Shown here one piece after another: positions 31,095 through 44,300 of a stretch of 64,000 bases of DNA. The notes beneath the pieces are model-generated. The model was not told where the DNA came from. It saw only the letters and a program-made list of their open reading frames with translations, and did not search any database. This stretch comes from Silurus meridionalis (taxonomy: Eukaryota > Chordata > Actinopteri > Siluriformes > Siluridae), in the NCBI RefSeq assembly GCF_014805685.1, contig NC_060898.1:9497001-9561000 (forward strand), in the 5' to 3' direction. The stretch's first letter is position 1; each line of letters opens with the position of its first letter. Both the position numbers and the translations under genes were made by a program.

Positions 31095-31175
31095 GTGCTC
31101 CTGGAAAACTTCAGCGACCTGAGAACTGCAGATGCGAGAGTTCTGCGGGAAATAGTTGAGGAATACAGGGGACAG
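31095..31175 (+). CDS. lone exon-like block between JAKMIP2 and FNIP1
   Basis: Eighty-one bases between tttttcaag and gtttgc give 27 clean codons, VLLENFSDLRTADARVLREI then VEEYRGQ, in an AT-rich region. The amphipathic sequence looks like real coding DNA. It could be a distal alternative JAKMIP2 exon (phase 0 would fit), part of an unrecognised gene, or a relic. The 5' GT donor is weak. Confidence 0.3.
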
Positions 31176-31949
31176 GTTTGCTTGACAAGGTCTGCTTGCA
31201 CAGTTAGATTTGAAATTCATTGTTCATCTTCTTATACTATATAAATCTTTTAGGTGAAGCCAAGATTTAGTCTTGGCACAGTACAGAAATTAAATGTTTT
31301 CAATGGTCTCTAGATTGAAATGTGCTATTTCAGAAATAAAAACAGTGTATGATTCTAAGGAGAGAGGATTTTTTTAACCTTCATGAACTTTGTGTATTTT
31401 GGTGAACTTGGATATTTGGATGCTTTCTTCCCACTACTCTTACGTGTTCAATAAAGGTGGTGTTGTGGGCCATCTCTTATTCCAGAGATCCCTCTTGTCT
31501 ATTATTTTCTGGCTCTCCCTTTTAGTTATGATGCGATATTGCTGTAGTCCCTACTTACATCCTGATCAAACTGTACAATATCTTTAACATTCATGTAACA
31601 ATAAGGTTATTTAATAATCCGTATTTCTCTCTCACTGTCACTCCTCTACTCTCCTACACTCTTGCTCTCTATCCATCTCTCTCTGTCGATGTTAAACATT
31701 CTCATGAACATTCACATTCCCTTTATTCTCTCCGAATCTGCCTGATGCCCTTCTGGATTGAGTTCTTTTCTAACTATGAGAATGGATAATATTTCTTCCC
31801 AGTTGTGCGATTAAACTCATTTAATCCCGCGTCGTACTAATCTGAGTTTTAATGGTTTATAGAATACGTTCAGATACGTAACAGCGACTTTGAGCCGAGT
31901 CTTAAAGGTCTGACGACAGTTATTGGATATCTGTAACAGACCAAAACCT

Positions 31950-32246
31950 AATTTCACGTGTTACTTAACATACAGATGTTTTTTTTTTGTGTGTAGCTTC
32001 TCAGAACGAACTTGTGAAGCTATACACGTAATAAACACCCACGTTCTAGCGGTGCTGATCACGTGGTTCCGTGCCAAAAATATCAGCCAATCAGAGCAGA
32101 AAACTGCGGACGACGACGTTAAGCAGTTTGTGTGACTAATGCTCGTCATATGACTAGGCCACAAATGGAGTCGTTCGAAACGAATTGAGGGTGTTACGGA
32201 AATAATCAGAAAACGAGGATTATACGTGTGAAATAGCAGGTCAAAT
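31950..32246 (+). promoter_or_regulatory. fnip1: candidate FNIP1 promoter with two CACGTG boxes and CCAAT
   Basis: Two E-box palindromes, TTTCACGTGT (core 31955-31960) and GATCACGTGG (core 32060-32065), and a CCAAT box (32087-32091) lie within 300 bp of the FNIP1 ATG. This is also one of the few CpG-bearing patches in the region. CACGTG within TCACGTG context is the core of the CLEAR motif bound by TFEB/TFE3, which are known to act on the folliculin/FNIP axis. Function here is inferred. Confidence 0.5.
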
Positions 32247-32335
32247 ATGCCACCTACGCTGTTTCACAAGCTTTTTAATAAAAGAAATGCTTTTACGCCG
32301 CCGCCGAAGTGCGACAAGGACGGAGCTGTGTTCAG
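32247..32335 (+). CDS. fnip1: FNIP1 exon 1 (start codon)
   Basis: ATG at 32247 opens [20 protein letters not shown], the conserved FNIP N-terminus. It ends VF plus two bases before gtacgt. There is no in-frame alternative upstream with similarity. The exon is GC-richer than its surroundings. Confidence 0.93.
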
Positions 32336-35300
32336 GTACGTGTGGATATTTACATTCACTGCATTTGGCAGACGCCCTTATTCAGAGTAACTTACAAAAA
32401 AGCTTTGAAGTCGTAGTGAAAAAGTTAATATTTAGACTTATACACTAGGCCATTGAATAAACGTGTACAATTCTTAAATTATGTTTATTATTTTCAAGCC
32501 GATTAGCTTTTTTGCATCGCCACAGCAGCCAAAGAACTGAACTCCCGAGTCCCAAACCACAAACTGCTGCAATAATAATGGAAAGTCTGAACGTGCTGGT
32601 TTACCACCTATATTCTACTGTAGTGTGCGATTTGCTTTGGCTTTATCTGTTGAAAGTTGCACGTGGCTTGAATCCGCTTGTTTGCCGAATTCATAACATT
32701 TATCTGCCACGAATGAACATTAGCGATAATAAACAATGTTTTCGTCACAGAACCAGCTAACGTGCTAGCGAATATGTAAACTGGCTTTACTGTGTCTGCT
32801 TTATTAATGTGCAAAAATTCAGCTGCGACAACACCAAACAGTTACGATGATCAAAATTCCTGTCTAATGAAATGGTATGTTTTATGTGTGCGATCAGTTA
32901 ATCACCCGGAAAAGAAATACAATTCCGGGTGAAATAAGCATGCGTTTCATTTTTCTAAGGAACTTCTCGTTCTGTGCCATTTGTTATGGAGTCTGGCTTT
33001 ATTATTATTATTGTTGTTGTTGTTATTTCTATTATTACTACTACTGCTATTAGCACTATTATTAGAATTTGACATGGTACTTGCTCAGGCTAGGATGTTT
33101 CCGAATAATAATGATTACTTGTACCTATATCTGCTGTACATTTACCATAAATTATTATACAAGTATAAACATAACAATGGTATGCTACCGGTTGCACAAG
33201 ATGTGGAAGTCTTTAGGCTTTCTTGTAGCTCCGTCAGCTTTTTTTTTGCAGTGGAGCAGTGTGGGCATATGGGCAGACAATCTTCTTTTTAATGAGCTTC
33301 TCCAGAGATTCAGTGTGATACTGAGAGAGTGTCTGAACCTTTGCTCCAAAGCTTTTGGGAAATATGCCATGCCCTCCTACATGCCAGTTCAGAACACCTC
33401 AAGCTTCCCCTGGAAAGCATGCTCTGCTGGTGTATCAGTATATCATCCATACTCTAAAGGTATATCAGTCATCATGTGACAGTATCCTTTTTTCATTCTG
33501 CATGAAAGTTTTAGCTTGGTATGAACCATCTGTAGATCATCCTGAATTGCCCAAAAATGCCTCAATACACCAACTGAACATTATATGCAACTATTATATG
33601 GAGGAGTAAATCAGAAAAGTTGTGATGACCTGTCAAGAATGTGCAGAGCAATCAATGTTGTAGATCTATGCCATTCCAAGTTAAGCTTGCTCTGATGCTT
33701 TTTTGTAGCTTTTATTTGTAGCTTGATGTTACGATTTTCACTGGTTCATTTTTGTGGTTCTTACCTCCACGTTCTGTGGACAGTTTTGTTTAAAATTTGC
33801 ATGTTCAGTTTCATAATAGTATTTGGCATTCAGTACCACTCTGCACATTGATTATGAATTCATATACAGTAACAAATTAGGCACATTGGCTTTGTGCATT
33901 TTCGGGGAAATAAACAATCCTTTTTTAACTAAATCCCTCTTTAAATTGGCTGAACGTGCCATCTTACATTTTCAACATGATCTTAGTCTACTTTAGCATA
34001 TTTTCTAAACCGCTTTTGATGTGCACAAGATATCACCTGTGTTCAGTGATTGGACAAAACAAAAGGTCCAAGCTTAAAGTTTAACATGAATCACAAGAAA
34101 TTTATTTCCACTCAAATTTTGTAGTGTTAAATGCATTTAGGTCAGAATCATGGTCTAGCCTATTGTGTAACACTAATCTAGCCCGTAGTTTATAAACTCA
34201 GGAAGCTCTGCAGCATCCACTGCAACAATGCTTTAGAGGTGATACAGCACAGATTTTATATTAGATTTTTAGTTCTTTAAAAGAGAATTCTCAGCAGTTA
34301 AATGATAAAAGTCTTACCCAAGAGTCTAACAGGGGCTCCCTGTCTGCTCCTGTGGGTTAAAATTGCCCAATGTCCCATTGCATAGGTATCCTTTGTATTT
34401 TTGCCTGTACTAATGCCATTTTTTTTTCAATAGTAGCAATTCACTAGCAAATGTATATAAACAAAGAATAGATATTCAGTGCTATTAACACCTGGGCAAC
34501 AAGGCACACCTGTTGGGCATAAGTTTCAGTATTTTTAGATAAATGATGCAAATGTCACCAGAAATTTCCATCTGCTGTCAGGTGAAATTTCAAACCCAAA
34601 TAGCTTTAATGTATAACAGAACAATACAATAGAAGTGGTGTCATTGTTCTAATACTTTTAGAGGAAACTATGATAAATATAAAATTATTTACATTTTATA
34701 TGAATTCTTTTGCTTGGCCGAAAACGGTCACTACCAGGCTTTAACAAATGGATAAGAACTGGGGCTGTAACTGTAACTTGAGTAATACGAGTAAAATTTT
34801 TATAATCAAATTATTCAATGCTTTGTGTAGTCCATTAAACTAGACACTGTGTTTCCCACGGATTATTATTACTGATGCACAACTCGCTAAACTCTGGAGC
34901 AGAGACCTGCATGGGACGGAGTTTTCAGTTCCACTCCCACAAAATTACATTATTTTCTTCCGCTTCTGCCCGCAAAAGCCCACCGGCAAAATGTAAAAGT
35001 AGTTTTATTTTTAATGCTCTGACTGATTCTTTTCGCTACTCTGCTTTTTTGTTTGTTTGTTTCAATTGTTTTTCTTTTGAATATAAATAAAAAAAAACAT
35101 TACCGAAAATAAACAAACATAACGTTTTATTTGAATTTGACTTTTTGTGTAAATTATGAACACAATCATGAACTAGGAACTTTTCGGAACATAGAGCATC
35201 AACTGAAACGATATCATAACAAAACCTTGGCCTGTTTTTCTTTCTCTAATAATAAAGTTATATCAGTAGCACTCTGGGATTCACCTCTGTCTTGTGCTTC

Positions 35301-38300
35301 AGACATTTTGCTGTGGAAGCAAAATGTTACCGTGCATGAACCACGCGAGAGTTTGCTTCTGACCTTGTGCCTGTAAATCATTTTGTTTTATATTATTTGC
35401 CATTGTTGCTTTTGTGCAGTAGATGCATAAGTTTTTGTTTTTAGTAATTTATAAATAAAAAAAAAAAACACATTTTTAAGACCAGTTTGCGAGTGTCCCG
35501 TGGATGATTTCATTCTCCAGCAACTCGCACACAGGTATATAACCTCCCGCAAGGTCCCCCTGCTCAAGCCAGCACATGTCTGGGCCCGTCTGAAGTTTGC
35601 CAAAGACCGTCTGGATGATCCAGAGGATGCATGGGAGAAGGTCATGTGGTTAGAGGAGACCAAAATATGACTTTTTGGTATTAACGCCACACGTCATGTA
35701 TGGAGGAAAAAGAAGGATGAGTACAATCCCAAAAACACCATCCCAACCATGAAGCATGGAGGTGGAAACATCATGCTTTGGGGGTGCTTTTCTGCAAAGG
35801 GGACAGGATGACTGCGCCGTATTATTAAGGGAGGATGGATGTATCACAAGATTTTGGGCAGCAACCTCTTTCCTTCAGTAAGAGCAATGAAGATGGGTCA
35901 TGGCTGGGTCTTCCAGCATGACAATGACCCCAAACACACAGCCATGACAACTATGGAGGGGCTCTGTAAAAAGCATTTCAAGGTCCTGGAGTGGCCTGGC
36001 CAGTCTCCAGAACTGAACCCAATAGAAAATCTATGGAGGGAGCTCAAACTCCATGTTGGCCAGCAACAGCCCCAAAATCTCTAAGATCTGGAGAAGACCT
36101 GAATGGAGGAGTAGGCCAAAATCCCTGCTGCAGTGTGTGCAAACCTGGTGAAGAACTACAGACAGCGTCTGACCTCTAATTGTAATCAAAGGTTTCTGTA
36201 CCAAATATTATTTTGTTAATTTTCTATTGTATCAAATACTTATTTCATGCAATAAAATAGAAATTAATTACAGTGGAACCCGGTTATGTCGATGTCCTAG
36301 GGGGTTGCCAAAAAGCATCGAGAGAAACGAAAAGTAATATGGCGGCAATATATTAACGTGCTTGAAATTTCTTTATGTACATGATGTGCGTTAATAAATG
36401 AGAATGTGCATGCACGTGTTTTTGGAGGTTTTTTTACACAACAGCATTTGCGCGATTTGTTTGATGAAGGCATGCTATAAAAATACATACAGTAGATGTT
36501 TATCTGTCAGGAATCCACCTGCCACGCCCCCTTCGGCGCCCCCTTCAGCGTGTCAGGTGCTTTCTCGGCCGCTTTCTCTGAAGCTTCAGGCTTCAATCGC
36601 GCACATATGGTGCTCGTTTAGCATCATCACCAGCTCCTATTTAAACTTCCACACTCTCACCGTCCGTTATTGTTGGTATATGTTGGTTCGCGGCGGTCGT
36701 TGTTATCGCTCATGCGTATCCCGGTACGTGCCTTCCCACCGGCACTCTCTCAACGGCTGCGCTTTTCTTCCCAAAGTGCATCGCGGATCCCCCCCCGATC
36801 CTGCCGGTGTTCATTCTATGCTTTTGCTGCTCATCTCACGCTTTCGCCTCCCGTTCATTGCATAGCATTTAACAACAAAAGGCATATGTGCACTAACTAA
36901 CAGCAGAGATTCACCAGTATACAATACAACACCTGTAGCAGCTGTAAGGCTTGATTTTTGTGCCACTTTCGCGAGTTTTTCTGCGGCTGCAAAGTGCCGA
37001 TCGAGATAACTGACATTAAATGGCAAATTTTCCCCCCTTGTGCTCGAGATATTAGGGTTCGGCGACATAAAAAAGATATAACCGATAAAATATGCTAAGA
37101 CAAAGCGAGAATTTGTCGGTTCCACTTCAAAAACGTCGACTTAATAGGGTTGTCGAGTTAACCGAGGGCAAGATAAGTGGGTTCCACTGTACTTAAAAAT
37201 CATACAATGTGATTTTTTTGGATTTTGTTTTTAGATCTCGTCTATCACAGTTGAGTTGTACCTACAAAGAAAATTACAGATCTCTGTTCTTTCTAAGTGG
37301 GAAAACTTTAACAATTGGCAGTGTATCAAATACTTATTTGTCCCACTGTAAATTACATTGTTGTAAAATATTTTTGTGAACATGCACTAGACATATTCAA
37401 AAGTTGTGCAGCAGCTTAAAGCATTTGGTGCAGTGCAGGCAAGGCCTTTTTAAGAAAAACATCCAGCTTTAAGGTACGTAAATAATTTACACAAATATGC
37501 AAACCAACAATAAGTAGATCAGGCAAAAACTCTTCATTTGTGCACTGGTCAGTGGAGTTAAATCAAGTTGTCAAACAAGCAAATACATTGGGTTAGCTTT
37601 AATTAAAGCATTACAATAATTAAACAGTACACAAACATAAAAATAAGCTAATATTAAGCTAAATATAATTAAGCTAAATGCACTTATTAATTTCATGTTG
37701 GTTGAATGTAAAACAGTTTGCACTTTTGATATAAACATAAAACTTAGAATTTTCTCTTCCCTTTATCTGGAAGACATTTTCAGTCCAGCCTTTATTAATT
37801 TTAATGCAAATTCTTCTGAATGATAAGGGCACTGCAGATACTTTTAGTCTGATAATCCACTAAGTTAAAGTTTTGTGCAGGGGAAAAGAAGACAAAAAGC
37901 ACAGCGGGCCGAACTCTAGTCGTCGTCTTCTTCCTGCTCTCCGTTCTGACACAAAGTACCGGAACGGCTGCAACAACTTTGACCAGTCATCCTCTTGTTG
38001 CTATTCCTAATAGGTAACACAGCAACCGATCAGGGATGAGACAGTAGTTTGCCAAATTATGACTGTTTAAATGTAAATGTATTTATCATAATTGTCTACG
38101 AAAACGTTTATTAAAAACTGCCTTGTGTATTTGGTTTTCACAATACAGTATACCTGCTTTAGTTTTATGTTTTTGGCAGTTTGTTTATTATAGTCTAACT
38201 TTATAATTATCAATGCAAAGTAAATTTTAATGTTGCTTCATATTTTAGTATGGGGATTATTCATAAAATTACTATTTAAACCTTTTTTTATTATTTTTAA

Positions 38301-41300
38301 ATTTTACCTTATTTTAAATGTACCTTAAAAGGATTTGGGCGACATGAGCAGCCGACCAGAGCGGCATCTTGCCAGGGGGCAGCAAAAGAAAAAAGAAGAA
38401 AAAAAAAATGCATAGTTTTTCAATTGAATATCGCAATATTTACCACAGTAATCACATGACATTTTTTTCCAAATTGTGTAGAACTGCTGATAAAAAAAAC
38501 TGACCTGTTGCCAACTAACCTAATTATTTACAAAATATTCCTCCAGCTGTTTAACTTACTTTTCCAGCCTTTTTGTTGTCTCTGTTCCATTTTTTTAAGA
38601 TGTACTGCAGCAATCAAATTTAACATTACCCTGTTATTTCCTTAGAATGGTACATTTTCCAAGTTGTAACATTTGTATTGTGTTCTAATTCATTTGTGAA
38701 TAAATTAGACTGCAAAACAAAGTTTTTGCTTCTTAAATGCTGTTGGCTGTTCGTTTATAGATATTTGCCCGCTGAATGAAAATCACATCCAAATTTGCTA
38801 ATCACATACCGTTTCATTGCAATCTTTAGTTTTCTCATGATTTTTCTTATTTGTATTAAAAAATCTTCGTTTCTGTAAGAGATCTATTAAAAATGTTTTG
38901 TGCAGTCTGGGCATGTCCAGACATGAAATCAGGCCAGGTCAAAAGCTGTTCTGCAGAAAGCCTGAGCTTACCTGGGCAGGCCGGGAGCCAGCTTGACACT
39001 GTCTCAGCATGCTGAAAAAGTGGCTGCATACATAGATGCTGCTCATTGGATTAATATAGACTTTATAGTGTGTACGTATTGTTTCAGAATATAGCATTGC
39101 CTCAGTAGCACTGTGTAACAAGTCATTTAGATGTTATACGTTTTACAGGACGATTGGTGTCAGTTGATATGTCTCGTCAATGTCGTAACAGCCTCAAAGC
39201 ATTCTCAAGACAAGGAATGGGCGCCTCACATATGTTTGTTCGACATGTGCTGTCTGTCTAAGAGCTTGGTTTGAAAGATGATGCCATTTGCTGTCACAAT
39301 GATATGGCGAGAACAGAAAAATCATCTGACGGACTGTTACTTCTGTTTGACTAATGTGTCTGGTTACTCTTCCAAAAACAAAAAATACCCTAATTTTCCT
39401 TTAGCATTGAGACCCATGTCACATGACAGTCTTCTAATTCCGAAACCACCAGAGGAATGGACCTTAGACAAACCATATGAAGAAACTGCAATGCAGGGTA
39501 CTGGCAGTGACATTGATCCGATCCATGCTCCACATTTAATAGTACGAATTAAATGATCTGGTCAGAGATTTGGGTCTCTCAAAAGCAGTATTGCTGGGTT
39601 TGAAACTGCAGACATGGTTTTTGCTTTTACAAGGACACAAACATTTCTGTTTTTCGAAGCCACCAAGATATACAGTACAGACCAAAAGTTTGGACACACC
39701 TTCTCATTCAAAGAGTTTTCTTTATTTTCATGACTGAAAATTGTAGATTCACACTGAAGGCATCAAAACTATGAATTAACACATGTGGAATTATATATGG
39801 AATTCTATACATAACAAAAAAAGTGTGAAACAACTGAAAAATGTCATATTCTAGGTTCTTCAAAGTAGCCACCTTTTGCTTTGATTACTGCTTTGCACAC
39901 TCTTGGCATTCTCTTGATGAGCTTCAAGAGGTAGTCACCTGAAATGGTCTTCCAACAGTCTTGAAGGAGTTCCCCGAGAGATGACTGGCACTTGTTGGCC
40001 CTTTTTGCCTTCACTCTGCGGTCCAGCTCACCCCTAAACCATCTCGATTGGGTTCAGGTCCGGTGACTATGGAGGCCAGGTCATCTGGCGCAGCACCCCA
40101 TCACTCTCCTTCTTGGTCAAATAGCCCTTGATGCCTTCAGTGTGAATCTACAATTTTCATAGTCATGAAAATAAAGAAAACTCTTTGGATGAGAAGGTGT
40201 GTCCAAACTTTTGGTCTGTACTGTATATATATAACCAAATTCTTGCACAAGTTGAGAGTCTCTGTTTCTCTGTTGTTCTGTATTGTTCTCTGCTTTGGGT
40301 TGTGACCATGCCCAGCGAGAGTGTGAGAATCCCCAAAGCTGTTCTGTTACACAGTGACAACGTTCACCCTTCAATACCTGTTGACTATGCAGCACAAATG
40401 AAAGAAACCTACGAGAACATGGAAATGTTTCTGAAGCACATCCAGTACAGCAGGTACAACTGAAATATCTATGGAGATCTGAAAGTCGTTACTCTGTTAC
40501 TGGGACTGCAGCTCGGCAAACTATACAAACTACTGTTGTTTTATCTGTGAATGGGACAGTCATGTAAAAAAGTCACATTATTGTAGACAGCACTGGCGAC
40601 TCTATAAAAAGTTAGTTCCAGGAAAGAAAAATGTGGCGGATGAACCCATTGTCAACCCGGCAAAGATTTTCTTTGAAAGCAATGAACAGAGAAGGAGAAG
40701 ATCAGGAAATCTGACATTATTAGTCATGATTGCCAATTGGTTTGCAGATCTGTTAGTTGGGCCAGAAAAGTTTGCCTGGAAAACCATCAAAACATTGTTC
40801 ACAATTTTCTTGTCAATAACAGAGCGCCAAATTACATTCCGCTGGTAGACAAACTTCTCAAAGCATACAAAACAATGAAGTGCAACATGTCGCTCAAGAT
40901 TCATTTCCTCCACTCACACTTAGATTTCTTCTCTGCAAATCTCGTTGCTGTCAGTGACATTGCTACAGATGGAAAAAAAGATATCAGGACAACTGGATTC
41001 CATCAATGCTTGGTTACTGATGGACACTGCAAAGTGATGCACCAAACATTGAATAAAAACACATTTAATTATGTTGGACTAAATAGCAGAAACAAAAACA
41101 CGATTGAATTATGTTATTGCCGGGAAACAGTTAACTTTCTATTTCTCAGACTTTCTATGTGATGCAGCAAAACCAAAACTTTATTTGTGCATATCCTAGG
41201 GCTGGGCGATATGGCCTAAAAAAAAAAAATCCCAGATTTTTTCACAAAAAATCCGATTTGCGATTTAAATCGATTTTTTTTCCCCCTGCTCAAAATCAAC

Positions 41301-44300
41301 CTGCATATGACAAAGAAAATGTTCAAAAAAAGTTGTAACTTTATTAAATGGGTTAAAGTGCAATCAGAAACAACAAGCCATTGTAAATTGTGAAAATAGA
41401 ATGTAACATAACATAAAATGAGCAAACCTACAAAGAAAATGTTTTATGAGTGTTTAAATGTGGAACATGGCTTAAAATTCACCTGAGGTTTGGAGTGATT
41501 TTGCCTTTACTTTTCTTAAAAACTCCACAGTAAAATGAGTTGAAATTTGAAATAAGAATATAATAGACAGGGAGATTCTAAATAAGAATTATTTGAAAGA
41601 TTGAGCAAACCTCAAAAACATGTTTTATGAGCGTTTGATTGTGGCGATTCTGATTGTTCTGTTTCTTAACGGAAACGCTGTTCTGAAGCGTCTTTACAGG
41701 TATTTTGACCGCTCCCACCATCAGTCTTGTGCTTCCGCTGTCTTGTTCACTTCGTAGGGCACTACATCTCTCCCACTCGACAGCATGCCTCTGTTTGAAG
41801 TGCTGCAGTAAATGGATGCTACTGCTACCTTTGCTTGCTCGCTGCCATGTTGTTTGTGTATCTCTATAGCAAACGCGCGGGGGGGGGAGTTCATTCGAAA
41901 CTATGGGAGCCCAGAGGGGAGCGTCGGCGGACATTAAAGAGAAAACCGATTTTTATGAAAACATATCGATGTAAACTACACATTCGAGTAAGTGATAAAA
42001 TCGATTTATCGCCCAGCCCTAGCATATCCTCCAGGTACCTGTCACAATCAGCAAAAACTTTTCAGAAAGCAAAACTTTTCAAAAAAAATTATTGTGCAGT
42101 GTTATTGGTTTATGAGATTGTTAATTTACATTCACATTTTACACAGCAGCAAAACTTTTTTGTAATTAAAGTTTGAAAAAGAAGGTTAGTTCTTCCTTAT
42201 TTCTTCAATTCACCTGTGGTGACCTGTGGTAAAAAAAAAAACCCTCCATATCACAGCTTCTTAGTCTGTTAGTTCGAATAATTTATCCTGGCACTTGAGA
42301 AACAAGACATAAAAGAAATCCAAAAGATGAACTCCAACAAAAAGCAAGACTATAATTAATCAAAGCCAGAAAATGTTGCATCAAATCCAGATAAATCGGA
42401 AAGAAAGTCCACAAGTTGACAAACACATTCTATTAATAAGGATGATAAGAATCAACCACAAAAATCAAAATCTCTTTTTAGTGAAAATTACTGTAATTTC
42501 CGGACTATTAAGCGCACCCAAATGTAATGTCTATAATAATGTCTATAAGCCGCAGGTGTAAACTGAAACTAATGACCTTAATACAGGCTTTAACGAAAGA
42601 CAGTGACTGTTGCACTGTTACACAGTAGCCTACCAAGAAAGTCATTGTTCACTTTCATTGGTCTAATGTTATGTCGCTCAGTTTTTTTTGTATTGAAGTT
42701 TGTGAAACCGGGAAAAACCCAGGAAAAATCCATAAATTAGCCGCTTTATTGTTTAAGCCCTGGGGTTCAAAGAATGGAGGAAAAAGTAGCGGCTTATAGT
42801 CCGGAAAATATGGTGCTGTTCCCTTTAAAGACTCGGTAGACCTTGTAAAATGTTTTACAAACACATTAATTACAACTATATGTATATAGCTGATATGACT
42901 TGTAAAAAAAACCCTATATAAGCATGGAAAAGCAGTAAGAAGATTTACAAAACAACTAGCAAAGCGATACAAAGTCGTCCGGTTAATCAATTATCAAAAT
43001 AATCGCTAGTTGCAACCCACAAACTCTGGATTTGGAAAAGTATACACCTTCTCAAATTTATACATGATTAAGTGGTGTACACAAAATGCTATATGTGGCA
43101 CACAAGTCTGACTAATGGATTTGTATTGAAAGGTGAAGTATCACACTGTTGTCAATATTGTAATACCAGCTGGATTGTAAGACATATTTTTGGACTGCCC
43201 TATGTCACAAGACATTGTTTATCAAGACTAACTCTAATGGATCTGTTTTATAAGATGGACCCCAGCAAACCTTTACAAGTAAACTTAATAAATCTGGCTA
43301 AATGTTTTATCTGTTTTTTTATAAATTTCAGTTTTTTTCCATGAATGCAAACAAAACAAAAAAATCTGTTACTTGTTTGTGCATGCCACACCTAAGAAAC
43401 ATTCCTTCATTCTACAACAACAAAATAAAATGCCCCCCAGCCCCACACGACACTTGAGACACTTGCCTGTTTTGAATAGTATTGTTCTTAAGCCTCCTTA
43501 AAAGAAACCAGATCTTGAACAAAAATGTATTACCCGATCTTTATTTCCAAAAAGGTTCTTAATAATATTCTGCTGATTTAATGTAAATCAAATTGTTACA
43601 AGTTTCCTCCTTTAGAGGTCATTATTTTAATTTTTACCTTGTGATAAGTTACCACATTATACAGTACCTGTTGATTAAATAATTCGTGCCCAACAGCCTG
43701 AACACATTCAAATAAAAAGCCAGTGGTATCTAAGTATTTTGAATGATTTTGAAAAAAAAAGGGATAATTCTATTTTATAGAATGTACCTGTGTGACTCTA
43801 AAAAGTGAGGAATATTTAATGACAACAAATTAAATGATCCAAGTTTTTAACACCTATACTGGAGGTTGGAATGAGTGAAATAGAGCCGACATCCAAGTGT
43901 TTTACTTAAGCAATTGATATTAATTGGGCAAACCTGTTCTTAATCAATTATTCAAAGAAACAACACATCATTTTCAGTGTACCTCAACTAGACGTTCTCT
44001 GGGCAAAAACCTTTTGTACCCTAAAATAAAGCTCAACTATGAGTGGCCTTATTTAAAGATCAAGCTCTTTCTTAATTGTAATGAACATATTTTCCCTGTG
44101 CTCCTCTGTATTTTCATTTTTTGTTAAATTAATGACTAGTTGAATGAATCAAAGCAATATGCTCTAAGTTGTTTAATAATATGCTGCACTTTCATACAAT
44201 GCATCTACTTTTCTTGACTGAACCAGACTTGTTGATTGCAGTACTTGTTAGACAGTGTGAGCTGATGATTTGTGAAAAAACAATTGTCAGTATATCCATG

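Larger units (their letters stand above)
35475..37348 (+). mobile_element. Tc1 element, left-truncated, split by a MITE
   Basis: A transposase relic at 35555-36210 is followed by element 3' sequence to 36268. After the MITE (36271-37189) it resumes at 37190 (ttaaaaatcatacaatgtg) and ends cccactg at 37348 before TA. It resembles the right end of the dead Tc1 at 13440-13630 (atcatacattgtgagttctgg). Confidence 0.8.
39130..42085 (+). pseudogene. decayed multi-copy transposon-like protein of unknown class
   Basis: Broken frames on the + strand spell [20 protein letters not shown] (with a Cys-x2-Cys pair), [68 protein letters not shown], and [20 protein letters not shown], then [20 protein letters not shown]. 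Blocks in this order recur in many unannotated predicted proteins of fish and arthropods as recalled, which suggests a mobile-element protein. The copy is interrupted at 39674-40223 by a Tc1 deletion derivative and at 41197-42021 by a hAT-type MITE. Stops and frameshifts are numerous. Confidence 0.6.

Noticed and set aside
33069..33479. 136-codon frame in FNIP1 intron 1
   Set aside because: AT-rich intron with no similarity, and alternative overlapping frames of similar length exist.
37900..38040. GC-richer patch with a coding-like look in FNIP1 intron 1
   Set aside because: No open frame with recognisable similarity and no convincing splice pair; it may be a repeat scrap.
40185..40463. 92-codon frame taken as a gene
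   Set aside because: Its first half is the end of the Tc1 deletion derivative and its second half is the decayed unknown element, so it is a chance fusion.
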